Source of the DNA: Aquamicrobium sp.
GTDB lineage: Bacteria > Pseudomonadota > Alphaproteobacteria > Rhizobiales > Rhizobiaceae
Assembly: GCA_019739225.1 (NCBI GenBank)
Contig: JAHHDT010000005.1
Span: 930,001 to 994,000, forward strand
DNA: 64,000 bases
Direction: 5' to 3'
Shown: in pieces, positions 35,389 through 43,875 of the stretch
Numbering within the stretch: position 1 is the stretch's first letter
Layout of the letters: each line of letters begins with the position of its first letter
Program-made: the position numbers and the translations under genes
The notes under the pieces: model-generated
The model's database searches: none
The model's input: only the letters and a program-made list of their open reading frames with translations
What the model was told of the DNA's origin: nothing

Positions 35389-36549
35389 TCACGCGTCCGG
35401 AATCGAAGGCGGGACGACAGGGCCGGACGTTCTCCAGCTTTCGGCATAGTCGGCGAACTCTACGCCATCGGATTGCGGGCTCGAATCGAGCCCGTCACGC
35501 GTGTCGAGCATGACCGCGTACTCCTTCGTGAAGTCGTTCTTTGGCTTGTACATGGCTTGCAACGCCTTGGGATGGGGGCCGTGGGTGAAACCGCAGGGAT
35601 GCCAAGTCACCATGCCGGGGTGAATGTTGTCACGGGAGAAGAAATCACCGTCATGGTAGAAGACCACTTCATCGAAATCGTCGTTGTTGTGGAAGAATGG
35701 GACCTTCAGGACTGCCGGATCCGTTTCAAAGGGGCGGGGGACAAAGGTACAGATCACAAACCGATTACCGACCCAGGTAGTGTGTGCCGACGGTGGCAGA
35801 TGGTACCTATGGGAGGAAACAGGCCGAATGTCTTTGATGTTGAGACGAACCGGTGCAAGATCCCCATGCCAGCCCACTGCGTCCAGCGGATTAAACGGAT
35901 AGCGGACGCTGGAAAGGGCATTTCTCCGCCAGATCAGAACGTCCCAGCCTGCGTCCTGTTGATCGGCGAAGGCTTCGTCTATCTTCGGCGTGTCGAATAA
36001 TGCCTCGTCGTAGAGTGCATGACGGCCAAGCATTCCACGATCGGGTGCCTTGATCGATCCGTTGGTAGACTCCACGAGGAGGAGTGTCATCGGCGAGGTG
36101 ATCTCAAATCGCCACATCGTCGAGCGAGGAATGACGATATAGTCGCCCCGCGTCACCTCCAGGTGTCCATAGTCGCAATAGAGATGTCCCGCGCCTTCGT
36201 GGACAAAAAGAAGTTCGTCCCCGTCGCCGTTGCGAGCGAGGTAGCGCATGTCTTCCTCGATCTTGAAGATGCGCATGCGAACAAACGCGTTAGAGACCAC
36301 CACGGGGGCGTCCCACACGGTCTTGCCGAACTCGGATAATCTTGTCAGATCGAATGCTCGCGGACGAAGCGGGCCGGTCCACTGCGTCCATCCAGTCGGC
36401 GGATTTCGATGGTACATCATCGTTGCCGGGCCGAAAAAGCCTTCACGCCCGAGCTCTCGCTCGAAAGTGCCCTCAGGCAGGTCCGCGTGCGCCTGGCGAG
36501 ATGATTTGCCCTCGATGCGGGGGAAAGTGAAGTTATGCGAGCTGCCCAT
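35389..36549 (-). CDS. Homogentisate 1,2-dioxygenase-like protein
   Basis: About 386 residues from ATG 36549 with GGAGGG upstream, shorter than the 430-450 usual for HmgA. The double-cupin core shows DELLFVHEGAGHLYCDYGHL and RGDYIVIPRSTMWRFEI in the N-terminal half; the metal site is in FHNNDDFDEVVFYHDGDF and WHPCGFTHGPHPKA (His, Asp/Glu, His). The expected reaction is opening of homogentisate to maleylacetoacetate in the cytoplasm. Its shortness and sequence leave open a related aromatic diol. It overlaps the preceding hydroxyacid dehydrogenase gene by 17 bp and is in an operon with HPPD- and FAH-type genes, which supports an aromatic ring-cleavage role. Confidence 0.82.
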   Translation of the reverse strand: MGSSHNFTFPRIEGKSSRQAHADLPEGTFERELGREGFFGPATMMYHRNPPTGWTQWTGPLRPRAFDLTRLSEFGKTVWDAPVVVSNAFVRMRIFKIEEDMRYLARNGDGDELLFVHEGAGHLYCDYGHLEVTRGDYIVIPRSTMWRFEITSPMTLLLVESTNGSIKAPDRGMLGRHALYDEALFDTPKIDEAFADQQDAGWDVLIWRRNALSSVRYPFNPLDAVGWHGDLAPVRLNIKDIRPVSSHRYHLPPSAHTTWVGNRFVICTFVPRPFETDPAVLKVPFFHNNDDFDEVVFYHDGDFFSRDNIHPGMVTWHPCGFTHGPHPKALQAMYKPKNDFTKEYAVMLDTRDGLDSSPQSDGVEFADYAESWRTSGPVVPPSIPDA

Positions 36550-37786
36550 TCTGACCCTCCAAGATGCTGTTCGAAATCTGCCGGTTGGCCGCGATCGCGG
36601 GGCATCCCAATGGGCGACCAACAGTCTGCATGGGCTGATTTGTTGCGACGGAGCGCGCGTCTATCTCGGTAAGTGTACGAGCGCCTATCAATGCCATCGT
36701 GCGATCAATGTCGGCTCTGAAGATTTCAAGAATCCGTCTTGCGCCGTCCATGCCGCCAGCCGCGACTCCGAACAGCGTGGGGCGGCCTACCAGGATTCCG
36801 TCGGCACCAAGCGCCAAGGCCCTGACTGCATCCATGCCCCGACGAACGCCGCTGTCGTATAGAACTGTCAGGCGGCCTTTCGACCGATCTGCGATCGCGG
36901 GAAGCTGGTAGAGCGGCGAGGCTGCCGCTCCGAGCTGCCGCCCCCCGTGGTTCGAAACGACAATGCCGTCCGCTCCGACGTTGATCGCTTCCTCCACATC
37001 GTCTGGCGACAGAACTCCCTTGATGACCAGAGCCCCTTTCCAGCGTCGACGCAGGTCGCGTACGTCCTGCCAGGTAACGGCCGGATCGAGTTGACTATCC
37101 ATGAACGCGAGCAGCGACAAAGCTCCGGTCGAGCCGGCTGCTTCCACCATGTTGACCGGCTGTGGCGCGCCGTTGAGAGCAAGGCGCAAAAGCCACGGCA
37201 TGTGGCGCAAGGTGTCGATAACGGCGGCGGGGGATGGGCGATAGGGAAGGGAAAACGCATTGACTAGATCTCTCTCGCGATGCGCTCCCACAGGGCAATC
37301 CATTGTCACGACGAGGGTATCGAAACCTGCCTTTGCAGCCCGCTCCATGAGCCTTATGGAAATGGCCCGGTCGCGGAGGATATAAAGCTGGAACCAGTGA
37401 GGGCGGCGCGCCGCATCGCCGATCTCTTCTATGGAGGTTGATGAAACGGTCGAAAGAGTGAAGGGGACGTTCATGGCCTCGGCAGCCTGCATGAGCATCA
37501 GCTCAGCCCTTGGCCTTGCCAATCCGGCCAGCCCCGTCGGGCCGATGCCGAGTGGCGAGTTATAACGCCGGCCAAACAGGACGGCGGATTGCTCGCGTCC
37601 GGACACATCCACGCCAACCCGAGGAACGAGGCGGTACGCCTCGAACTGGTCCAAGTTGCCTCGGAGGGCGGCTTCGCCATCGGCGCCGCCGTCGATGAAG
37701 TCAAAAATCGCGCGCGGCAGGACGCTTCGCGCTGCGCTGCGCGCCATTTCCACCGAGTGCCAGGGCATTGCAGGGCGAGTCATCAT
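36533..37786 (-). CDS. FMN-dependent alpha-hydroxy acid dehydrogenase
   Basis: 417 residues. The TIM-barrel flavoenzyme features are FDFIDGGADGEAALRGN, the FMN site GIGPTGLAGLARP, TLSTVSSTSIEEIG, the catalytic SNHGGRQLG with the active His-Arg, and DSGVRRGMDAVRALALGAD plus GRPTLFGVAAGG. Relatives oxidise L-lactate, glycolate or (S)-mandelate to the 2-oxo acid. Set between FAH- and Hmg-type genes with 4- and 17-bp overlaps, it probably feeds an aromatic 2-hydroxy acid (4-hydroxyphenyllactate or a mandelate) into the pathway. The C-terminal extension of about 25 residues is unremarkable. Confidence 0.9.
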   Translation of the reverse strand: MMTRPAMPWHSVEMARSAARSVLPRAIFDFIDGGADGEAALRGNLDQFEAYRLVPRVGVDVSGREQSAVLFGRRYNSPLGIGPTGLAGLARPRAELMLMQAAEAMNVPFTLSTVSSTSIEEIGDAARRPHWFQLYILRDRAISIRLMERAAKAGFDTLVVTMDCPVGAHRERDLVNAFSLPYRPSPAAVIDTLRHMPWLLRLALNGAPQPVNMVEAAGSTGALSLLAFMDSQLDPAVTWQDVRDLRRRWKGALVIKGVLSPDDVEEAINVGADGIVVSNHGGRQLGAAASPLYQLPAIADRSKGRLTVLYDSGVRRGMDAVRALALGADGILVGRPTLFGVAAGGMDGARRILEIFRADIDRTMALIGARTLTEIDARSVATNQPMQTVGRPLGCPAIAANRQISNSILEGQNGQLA

Positions 37787-38787
37787 GGATGGGCCTGCGA
37801 GGCTCGATGGGGCACCACAACCTGGTCGATCTTGCCGAAGATCGAGCCGCCGCTTGTGTCACGCATTTCGATTTCGACACGGTCACCGAAGCGCAGGTAG
37901 GGCGTAGTGGCAGCGCCAAACTCGATGATTTCGCGAACGCGGCGTTCGACGAGGCAACAGCATCCGGTAGCAGGATCCACATTGGACACCGTACCCGAGC
38001 CCAAGAGCGTGCCGGCTGCGAGTGGCCGCGTCTTGGACGCATGCATGATGAGCGCGGCAAAGTCGAAATCCAGGTCGACTCCGGCGTTGGGGCTACCAAA
38101 CAGCGTTCCGTTCAGGTGGACGACCAGTGGCAGCGAAACCTTCGTTCCGTCCCAGGCTTCTCCTAGCTCGTCTGGAGTAACGAGTACCGGGGAGAGTGCG
38201 CTGCGCGGCTTGCCGTGGACAAAGCCAAACCCTTTTCTGAGCTCATCAGGAATGAGTCCCCGCAAGGACACATCGTTCACAAGCCCTATCAGACGAATGG
38301 CGCTCATCGCGGTTTGGCGATCTGCGTCCATGGGGCAGTCGCCGAGTACAGCCACGACCTCTGCCTCGAAGTCGGTTCCCCAACCCTCTTCACTGACGAC
38401 CGGGATCGATTCAAGTGGCGCTAGAAAGCCATCCGAAACACCCTGGTACATGATGGGATCCCGGTACAGGTCCTCTGGCATGTCGGCGCCACGGGCGCGG
38501 CGAACCAGCGCGACGTGATTTAGATAGCCGCTCGCATCGAGCCACTGGTAGGCACGGGGCAAAGGGGCGAGCAACGCGTTGGGGTCGAAGGGAAACGCGG
38601 CCGCGATTCGACCGGCTTCGAGCTCGCGCGCAATAGTCTCGAGATAGCCGCTATGGCGCTCCCAATCATCAAGGAGCGCTTGAACAGTGGTCGGACCCCC
38701 GGGCGGCACAACTGCCTGCCGGAGATCACGGCTCACCAGAACGAGCCTTCCATCCCGCGAACCATCTCTCAGGGTCGCCAGCTTCAT
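37783..38787 (-). CDS. Fumarylacetoacetate hydrolase family protein
   Basis: 334 residues, the length of the bacterial FAH-type enzymes. The N-terminal KLATLRDGSRDGRLVLVSRD and the catalytic part with SDGFLAPLESIPV, GWGTDFEAEVVAVLGDC, IGLVNDVSLRGLIPDEL and GKPRSALSPVLVTPDEL contain the His-Glu-Glu-Asp metal site pattern. It should hydrolyse fumarylacetoacetate, or a similar beta-diketo acid, to fumarate and acetoacetate, the last homogentisate step. ATGA overlaps with genes on both sides show tight coupling. No maleylacetoacetate isomerase is present in the operon. Confidence 0.9.
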   Translation of the reverse strand: MKLATLRDGSRDGRLVLVSRDLRQAVVPPGGPTTVQALLDDWERHSGYLETIARELEAGRIAAAFPFDPNALLAPLPRAYQWLDASGYLNHVALVRRARGADMPEDLYRDPIMYQGVSDGFLAPLESIPVVSEEGWGTDFEAEVVAVLGDCPMDADRQTAMSAIRLIGLVNDVSLRGLIPDELRKGFGFVHGKPRSALSPVLVTPDELGEAWDGTKVSLPLVVHLNGTLFGSPNAGVDLDFDFAALIMHASKTRPLAAGTLLGSGTVSNVDPATGCCCLVERRVREIIEFGAATTPYLRFGDRVEIEMRDTSGGSIFGKIDQVVVPHRASQAHP

Positions 38788-39878
38788 TTTCTGACGACGC
38801 CTCGCTCGATCTGGTCGCGCTCGATGGCTTCAAACAGGGCCTTGGCATTGTTGTTGCCGAAGCCGTCATTACCCTTGCGCTGAATGAATTCGAAGAAGAT
38901 CGGCCCGATCAGATTCTTCGAAAAGAGTTGGAGGAGAATGCCCCACTTGCCGTCCGCCTCTCGGTCGCCGTCGATCAGAATGCCGTTCGTACGCAGCCGT
39001 TGGACATCCTGGCCGTGACCGGGCATTCGATCTTCGATACCTGCATAGTAGGAATCCGGGATATTCATGAACGGAATGCCGTTGCCGGCGATCTGTTCGA
39101 TCGATGCGTTCAGGTCATCACTCAGGAAGGCAAGGTGCTGCACACCCTCGCCCTTGTACTGGTCGATGTATTCCTGAACCTGCGATTCCTTATCTGTCGG
39201 CTCATTGACGGGGATACAGATGCGATTGCAGGGGCTCTTCATGGCGCGCGTGCGCAGGCCCGTCTTTTCCCCCTTTGTGTCGAGATAAAAGACCTCGCGG
39301 AAGTTGAAGGCATTTCGATAAAAGTCGGCCCATCGGTTCATGTTGCCTTCCATCACGTTGTGCGTGAGGTGGTCGATCTCGAAGAAGCCTGCTCCCGCTA
39401 CTTCACGCAGCGACGAGCCCTGGTGGGGAACGAACTCGTCAGCCTTGATGCGCTCCTCTTGTTCGGGGGTCATCAGGTAGAGAAGGCTGTGACCGATGCC
39501 GTCCATCGCAAGCGTATCGACCGGCAATTCGCCGCGGTCACCATCATAGACGACGATACCGTTCTCGATGGCGCGGTCGCGACCAAGTTCGACATCGGCT
39601 ACCCGAAACGAGATCGCGGAGATGCAAGGTCCGTGACGCTCCGCGAAACCGTATCCGTAGGTCGAGGGGTCGTTGTTGAGGAGTACGTCGATGTTCCCTT
39701 GACGCCAGAACGTGATGGATCTGGTGCGGTGCTTTGCGATTTCCTCAAATCCCGACTGCGTCAGCACATTTGCGATCGGCTTCGGGTCGATCGCGCTGAA
39801 TTCGATGAAGGGGATGCCGTCGGTGCCTACGGGATTATCGTAAGACTGCCGGATTTCGAGTTCCACGGGTACGCCCAT
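38784..39878 (-). CDS. hppD: 4-hydroxyphenylpyruvate dioxygenase-type enzyme (HPPD/hydroxymandelate synthase family)
   Basis: 364 residues from ATG 39878 with GGAGAAAG upstream. Iron ligands are H170 (EIDHLTHNV), H248 (GVQHLAFLSDD) and E330 (FFEFIQRKG). The family makes homogentisate from 4-hydroxyphenylpyruvate, O2 and loss of CO2. One oddity: in the C-terminal helix the usual GFGxGNFKALF reads GFGNNNAKALF, so the position of P. fluorescens Phe337, known to influence whether homogentisate or 4-hydroxymandelate is formed, is Ala345. First gene of the coupled hppD-FAH-hydroxyacid dehydrogenase-Hmg-marR set, with a palindrome just upstream. Confidence 0.88.
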   Translation of the reverse strand: MGVPVELEIRQSYDNPVGTDGIPFIEFSAIDPKPIANVLTQSGFEEIAKHRTRSITFWRQGNIDVLLNNDPSTYGYGFAERHGPCISAISFRVADVELGRDRAIENGIVVYDGDRGELPVDTLAMDGIGHSLLYLMTPEQEERIKADEFVPHQGSSLREVAGAGFFEIDHLTHNVMEGNMNRWADFYRNAFNFREVFYLDTKGEKTGLRTRAMKSPCNRICIPVNEPTDKESQVQEYIDQYKGEGVQHLAFLSDDLNASIEQIAGNGIPFMNIPDSYYAGIEDRMPGHGQDVQRLRTNGILIDGDREADGKWGILLQLFSKNLIGPIFFEFIQRKGNDGFGNNNAKALFEAIERDQIERGVVRK

Positions 39879-39897
39879 GATCTTTCTCCGCTGTCAG

Positions 39898-39913
39898 TTG
39901 AAATTAATTTCAA
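39898..39913. promoter_or_regulatory. Perfect 16-bp palindrome upstream of the hppD homologue, probable MarR operator
   Basis: TTGAAATTAATTTCAA is fully symmetrical and AT-rich in a GC-rich region, 20 bp before the hppD start and 12 bp after the stop of the deacylase gene. MarR regulators bind such palindromes of 16-20 bp, and a marR gene ends this operon. Confidence 0.6.
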
Positions 39914-39924
39914 ACAGAAATGAT

Positions 39925-40815
39925 TTACGAATGCAAGGAAAATAATGTGCTGATTTCATCGGCTGTTAGCTCCCGAACGAGAGCAAACGCCTCATCGCCG
40001 GGTTTCCGCGTGGGGCGCTTGAGAAGCAAGCTTTGCCCCGGCTTTGCGAGAATGGGATTGGTGCCATCGAACGCGAATGGCCGATCGGTTGGCAGCGGAT
40101 CGAATTGGTCTATGGCGCCGATGAAGGAGACATCGCCATGCTCGGACTTATGCTCCCGCTCAATCCGATAATATCGGCTCTGCGGTAACGAAGCGGCAGC
40201 GTCTGTTGTCTCGAGCATATCAAAACCTGCCAAAAGAGCCGCCACTGCCGCGCGCGCAGTCACATCGGATTCGCTGGAGCCGTGCTTTCCACATTCGACG
40301 ACCACGATGGGAACCGACAATGGCAGCCTTGTCGTCTGAAATAGAGCACGGCCGCGGTTAGCAGGCGCCGGAGCCACGACGATACGGCTTATCGCCGGGC
40401 ACAGCAGTCGCGCCACGGCTAAGGATTCCGGTCGCTCCTCGGATACCAGCGAGAAAGTGGCGGCATCCTCGGGCATGGAATGAATATCGAGGATGGCGTC
40501 GGATTGCAGGAATAGCGGCCGTATCTCGGCGATGCGTTTGCCTTCGTAGCTGTCAGGTAGCTCCTGATCGCCCCATAGACGATTAAGGTCTGCATTGACG
40601 AACCGGCGCGGACCGCCGTCGGCTTCGCAGGCTTCCCTGTTAAGGGTTGCCACGTGAACACGTCCCCGCTTCAACCGAAGTTCCGGCCCTAGCAGGAAGT
40701 CTCGTGCTGCCAGGCCGCAGACCTCATCTCCATGCATCAGGATCGAAATTGTCAGCGTCGGGCCAGGGGTGGGGCCGACGACAGTCTCAACCAGCGGACG
40801 GGGAAGTGTGTTCAT
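39925..40815 (-). CDS. M14-family (succinylglutamate desuccinylase/aspartoacylase-type) deacylase
   Basis: 296 residues. The zinc site of the AstE/AspA family is visible: HGDEVCG near the N-terminus, ILDIHSMPED (third ligand) and the catalytic Glu in VVVECGKHG, with the Arg/Asn substrate region RRFVNADLNRLWG. Members remove acyl groups from N-acyl amino acids. In front of a tyrosine-type operon it might free an aromatic amino acid from an N-acyl conjugate taken up by the divergent TRAP-3. No clear Shine-Dalgarno precedes ATG 40815, which is odd. The 89-bp AT-rich region to TRAP-3 must hold both promoters. Confidence 0.85.
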   Translation of the reverse strand: MNTLPRPLVETVVGPTPGPTLTISILMHGDEVCGLAARDFLLGPELRLKRGRVHVATLNREACEADGGPRRFVNADLNRLWGDQELPDSYEGKRIAEIRPLFLQSDAILDIHSMPEDAATFSLVSEERPESLAVARLLCPAISRIVVAPAPANRGRALFQTTRLPLSVPIVVVECGKHGSSESDVTARAAVAALLAGFDMLETTDAAASLPQSRYYRIEREHKSEHGDVSFIGAIDQFDPLPTDRPFAFDGTNPILAKPGQSLLLKRPTRKPGDEAFALVRELTADEISTLFSLHS

Positions 40816-40904
40816 AAATTGATTTCTAAATGAAAAGATTTCCTATTGCAACTTTTTCGTTTGTTTGTCATGTTCGCCGTGCCTAACAAGAGGGAGGACT
40901 CGAT

Positions 40905-41918
40905 ATGGGCTACAGAGGAGCACTATGCGCAGCCACGGTCGTTGCGGCCGTACTGGCATCTCCGGCTACCGCCGAAACCGTCCTGACGTTCAATAACTTT
41001 CTTCCCACGACGCACGGTCAGACCGTCGACGTGTTTGTCCCTTGGGCGGCAAAAGTCGAGGAGGTGACCGAGGGGCGGGTGCGCGTGGAAATGCTGCCTT
41101 CGACGCTTGCCGCGCCGCCGCGCATGTTTGACCTCGTCGAAAGCGGCGGTGCCGATATTGCGTGGGGTGTCCCTGCATATACGCCCGGCCGCTTCGCCCT
41201 GACCCAGGCCCTCGACCTTCCGTTTCTGGGTGACAATGCCGAGAACCTTTCGGTCGCCTACTGGAAAGTCCACGAGGAGTTTTTCGAAGCCGCCGACGAA
41301 TTCCGCGGCGTGAAGGTGCTGGCGGTCTATGCGACAGGTCCCGGCACGATCTACACAACCGGAGCGCCTCCCAAAACGATCGAGGAATTCTCCGGTAAGA
41401 AATTCCGCGTTGGCGGCGAAATACCCTTGCGCGTGGCAGAGGCGCTGGGTGCTGCGGCGGTCAGTGCGCCGTCAAGCGAAGTGTCCGAGATGTTGGCCCG
41501 CAACGTGGTCGATGGTGCGTTCTTCACCCACGAGGCCTATGAATCCTACAAGCTCGGCGATGTCATCAAGGGCCAATTCATGGTCCCCGACGGCGCTTAC
41601 AACGCTGCGGTCTATATCATCATGAATCAGGACAAGTGGGACGAGCTGTCGGAGGAAGACCGCGAAGCGATCTGGTCCGTATCAGGTGAAGCGCTTGCGC
41701 GGATGGGTGGTCAAGCCTGGGACAAGGCAGACGCCAGTTCGATCTCCCTGATGGAAACGAACGGCGTCGACCGCTTTACTGCTTCAGGTGAAATGCTCGA
41801 TGAGATCCAGGCCCGACTTCAATCTCTGGAAGCGGACTGGATCAAGCTCGCCACCGAGAAGAATGTCGACGGTGCGGCCGCGCTTTCGCGCCTGCGCGAA
41901 TTGTCGACGGCAAAGTAA
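40905..41918 (+). CDS. TRAP transporter solute-binding protein (DctP family), system 3
   Basis: 337 residues with a Sec signal peptide cleaved after SPATA before ETVLTFNNFLPTT. Ribosome site GAGGGAGGA. The DctP fold is visible in VRVEMLPSTLAAPPRMFDLV, IAWGVPAYTPGRFALTQALD, and the hinge FRVGGEIPLRVAEALG, but the sequence is clearly different from systems 1 and 2, closer to binders of aromatic or hydrophobic carboxylates by overall look (low confidence). Divergent from the deacylase and aromatic operon, so an aromatic acid or N-acyl amino acid is a reasonable ligand guess. Confidence 0.9.
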   Translation: MGYRGALCAATVVAAVLASPATAETVLTFNNFLPTTHGQTVDVFVPWAAKVEEVTEGRVRVEMLPSTLAAPPRMFDLVESGGADIAWGVPAYTPGRFALTQALDLPFLGDNAENLSVAYWKVHEEFFEAADEFRGVKVLAVYATGPGTIYTTGAPPKTIEEFSGKKFRVGGEIPLRVAEALGAAAVSAPSSEVSEMLARNVVDGAFFTHEAYESYKLGDVIKGQFMVPDGAYNAAVYIIMNQDKWDELSEEDREAIWSVSGEALARMGGQAWDKADASSISLMETNGVDRFTASGEMLDEIQARLQSLEADWIKLATEKNVDGAAALSRLRELSTAK

Positions 41919-41923
41919 GGGTG

Positions 41924-42475
41924 ATGCAAAGCCTTGCTCGCGAGAAGCGCAAGCCTGAAACAGCCGGCTCGCAGCCTGCTGTTTCAGGCTCACATAAGCA
42001 GTCGACAGGCGAGGCCGGGGCTCTGGCCGCCATTTGCGGCACCATTTCGGTAGCGGCGCTTTTCCTGCTGTGCGGCGTAATGACTGCAGACGTTGTAGCC
42101 CGGTATTTTTTCATCCGCCCCATATCCTGGAGTGGCGAGGTGGTGAAGTTCCTTATGTCGATCATCTTTTTCGCAGCCCTGCCGATCGCTTCGTGGAGAA
42201 ACGATCACATAGTGGTCGACATCGTCTCGCGGCGTTTTGTCGGCAAATTGAAGTCCGCCTCCGCCTTCTTGGTCAATCTCGTCTCGGCAGCGCTAATGGC
42301 GCTTTTCGCCTGGTATGGCTTCGATTTCGCTGCGCGGCTCATGAAATATGGAGATCGGACATTCTCGCTGGGGCTCCCGCTCCATTATGCGGCCTGGGCT
42401 GCTGCTGCTGCATTTGCGATCGCGGCAATGGCGTTTCTTGTGCACGCCTGGGCAGCAATTCGGAGGGGTCGTTGA
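41924..42475 (+). CDS. TRAP transporter small permease (DctQ), system 3
   Basis: About 183 residues from ATG 41924 (GTG 41921 directly before it is in frame). The first 30 residues are polar and largely encoded by the hairpin above; the DctQ body with four hydrophobic segments starts at AGALAAICGTISVAALFLLC, with the family motif RPISWSGEVVKFLMSIIFFA. It pairs with the DctM gene that follows with a 1-bp TGATG overlap. The long polar N-terminus is unusual for DctQ. Confidence 0.88.
   Translation: MQSLAREKRKPETAGSQPAVSGSHKQSTGEAGALAAICGTISVAALFLLCGVMTADVVARYFFIRPISWSGEVVKFLMSIIFFAALPIASWRNDHIVVDIVSRRFVGKLKSASAFLVNLVSAALMALFAWYGFDFAARLMKYGDRTFSLGLPLHYAAWAAAAAFAIAAMAFLVHAWAAIRRGR
41952..41990 (+). 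promoter_or_regulatory. Long perfect hairpin at the dctP/dctQ junction of TRAP system 3
   Basis: AGCCTGAAACAG (41952-41963) and CTGTTTCAGGCT (41979-41990) pair over 12 bp with a 15-nt loop. It begins 33 bp after the binding-protein stop and lies inside the first codons of dctQ, encoding the polar PETAGSQPAVSGS. It probably stabilises the upstream mRNA and slows ribosomes entering dctQ; a small palindromic insertion is an alternative. Confidence 0.65.
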
Positions 42476-43767
42476 TGCTCGTCGCAGTCCTCTCGTTCCT
42501 GGCTGTATTTCTACTGCTCGGTTTCGGCGTGCCGCTGGCCGTCTCGCTGGGTCTGTCGGGCTTTCTTGGGCTTTTCTTCATCATCGGCCCGAAGGCGGCT
42601 GGCGTGATGGTTGCCCAGACCGCATTCGACATTGCCCACAGCTATACGCTCGCGGTCTTGCCGCTCTTTCTGTTCATGGCAAATCTCATCTCCCGAGCCG
42701 GTATCGTAGGAGCGCTGTTTGACGCGTCTGCTGCCTTTCTGGGGCGTTTGCGTGGCGGACTTGCGATGTCCACAATTGCGGGCTGCGCGGGATTTGGTGC
42801 CGTTTGCGGGTCGAGTCTGGCGACAGCTGCCACGATGGGGTCGGTTACCCTGCCGCAGATGAAGCGCTTCAATTACGATGACGGTCTGTCAGCGGGTTCG
42901 GTAGCAGCAGGCGGTACGCTGGGCATACTGATCCCCCCCAGCATCCTTCTCGTGATTTACGGTGAGATGACCGAGCAAAGCATAGGTGACTTGTTCATGG
43001 CCGGCATTCTGCCCGGCTTGCTCGGCGCCGTCCTGTACATCATCGCCATTGCAATAACAGTCAGGGTGCAGCCGCATAAGGCGCCTGATCCCGACATCTC
43101 GTCGCTGCCGTCGCGCTGGACGGCACTGGGAGGCGTCTGGCCCGTCGCTCTACTTTTCTTCCTTGTCGTCGGGGGGATCTATGGTGGGGTCTTCAGTGCC
43201 ACCGAAGCAGCGGCGATCGGCGTTGTCGGAGCCTTGCTGATCGGCCTGCTTCGGCGCGATCTAAGCCTTTCCGACATCATTGGCAGCGCCTACGAGGCTG
43301 TAGCATTGACTGCCGCTCTGCTGTTTGTCCTGATCGGCGCGACACTCCTGTCGAACGTGATGATCTATTCAGGGCTTGCCCAAGCGCTCGTGGACATCGT
43401 GACCATGAGCGGAATCCCACCGTATGGCGCGATCGTGGTGATCGTGTTGATCTATCTTGTGCTAGGCTGCGTCTTTGACAGCCTTGCCTTGATGCTGCTG
43501 ACCGTTCCTCTTTTTGCTCCGATCGTGGCGGGCATGGGGTTCGATCTCATCTGGTTCGGTATCATTGTCGCGGTTGCGATCGAAGTGGGGATGATTTCGC
43601 CACCGATTGGCATGAATCTCTTCATTATCCGGTCGATACAGCCAGATATCCCGTTGTCAGCGATCTATCGCGGTATCGTCCCCTTCCTTGCCGCCGATGC
43701 GGTTAGGCTCGCAATCCTCATATTCGTGCCGGCCGTTGCGCTGGTTCTGCCGCACACCATGAGATGA
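42475..43767 (+). CDS. TRAP transporter large permease (DctM), system 3
   Basis: About 430 residues from ATG 42475 (MLVAVLSFLAVFLLLGFG) with GGAGGGG upstream. DctM motifs appear as AGCAGFGAVCGSSLATAATM, AAGGTLGILIPPSILLVIYG and ISPPIGMNLFIIRSIQPDIP. The GSSLATAATMGSVTLPQMKR variant groups it with a different DctM branch from systems 1 and 2. Forms the inner-membrane channel. An 80-bp gap separates it from the ligase gene. Confidence 0.95.
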   Translation: MLVAVLSFLAVFLLLGFGVPLAVSLGLSGFLGLFFIIGPKAAGVMVAQTAFDIAHSYTLAVLPLFLFMANLISRAGIVGALFDASAAFLGRLRGGLAMSTIAGCAGFGAVCGSSLATAATMGSVTLPQMKRFNYDDGLSAGSVAAGGTLGILIPPSILLVIYGEMTEQSIGDLFMAGILPGLLGAVLYIIAIAITVRVQPHKAPDPDISSLPSRWTALGGVWPVALLFFLVVGGIYGGVFSATEAAAIGVVGALLIGLLRRDLSLSDIIGSAYEAVALTAALLFVLIGATLLSNVMIYSGLAQALVDIVTMSGIPPYGAIVVIVLIYLVLGCVFDSLALMLLTVPLFAPIVAGMGFDLIWFGIIVAVAIEVGMISPPIGMNLFIIRSIQPDIPLSAIYRGIVPFLAADAVRLAILIFVPAVALVLPHTMR

Positions 43768-43875
43768 TGCCCCGGCAGGCCATGAGGCAGCCAGCCTGTT
43801 CAGCGGCCGCGGTTCCCGCAACGCAAGAATCCGGGGTGAGCCGTGCTTTGCCGGCGCCCTTGGGAGGACTTACAA

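Noticed and set aside
42034-42474. Upstream extension of TRAP-3 dctM into dctQ (also 15380-15517, 22355-22537, 23326-23823 and 25473-25646 for other genes)
   Set aside because: These residues lie in a different frame from the overlapping real gene and have no family similarity; ribosome sites support the internal starts.
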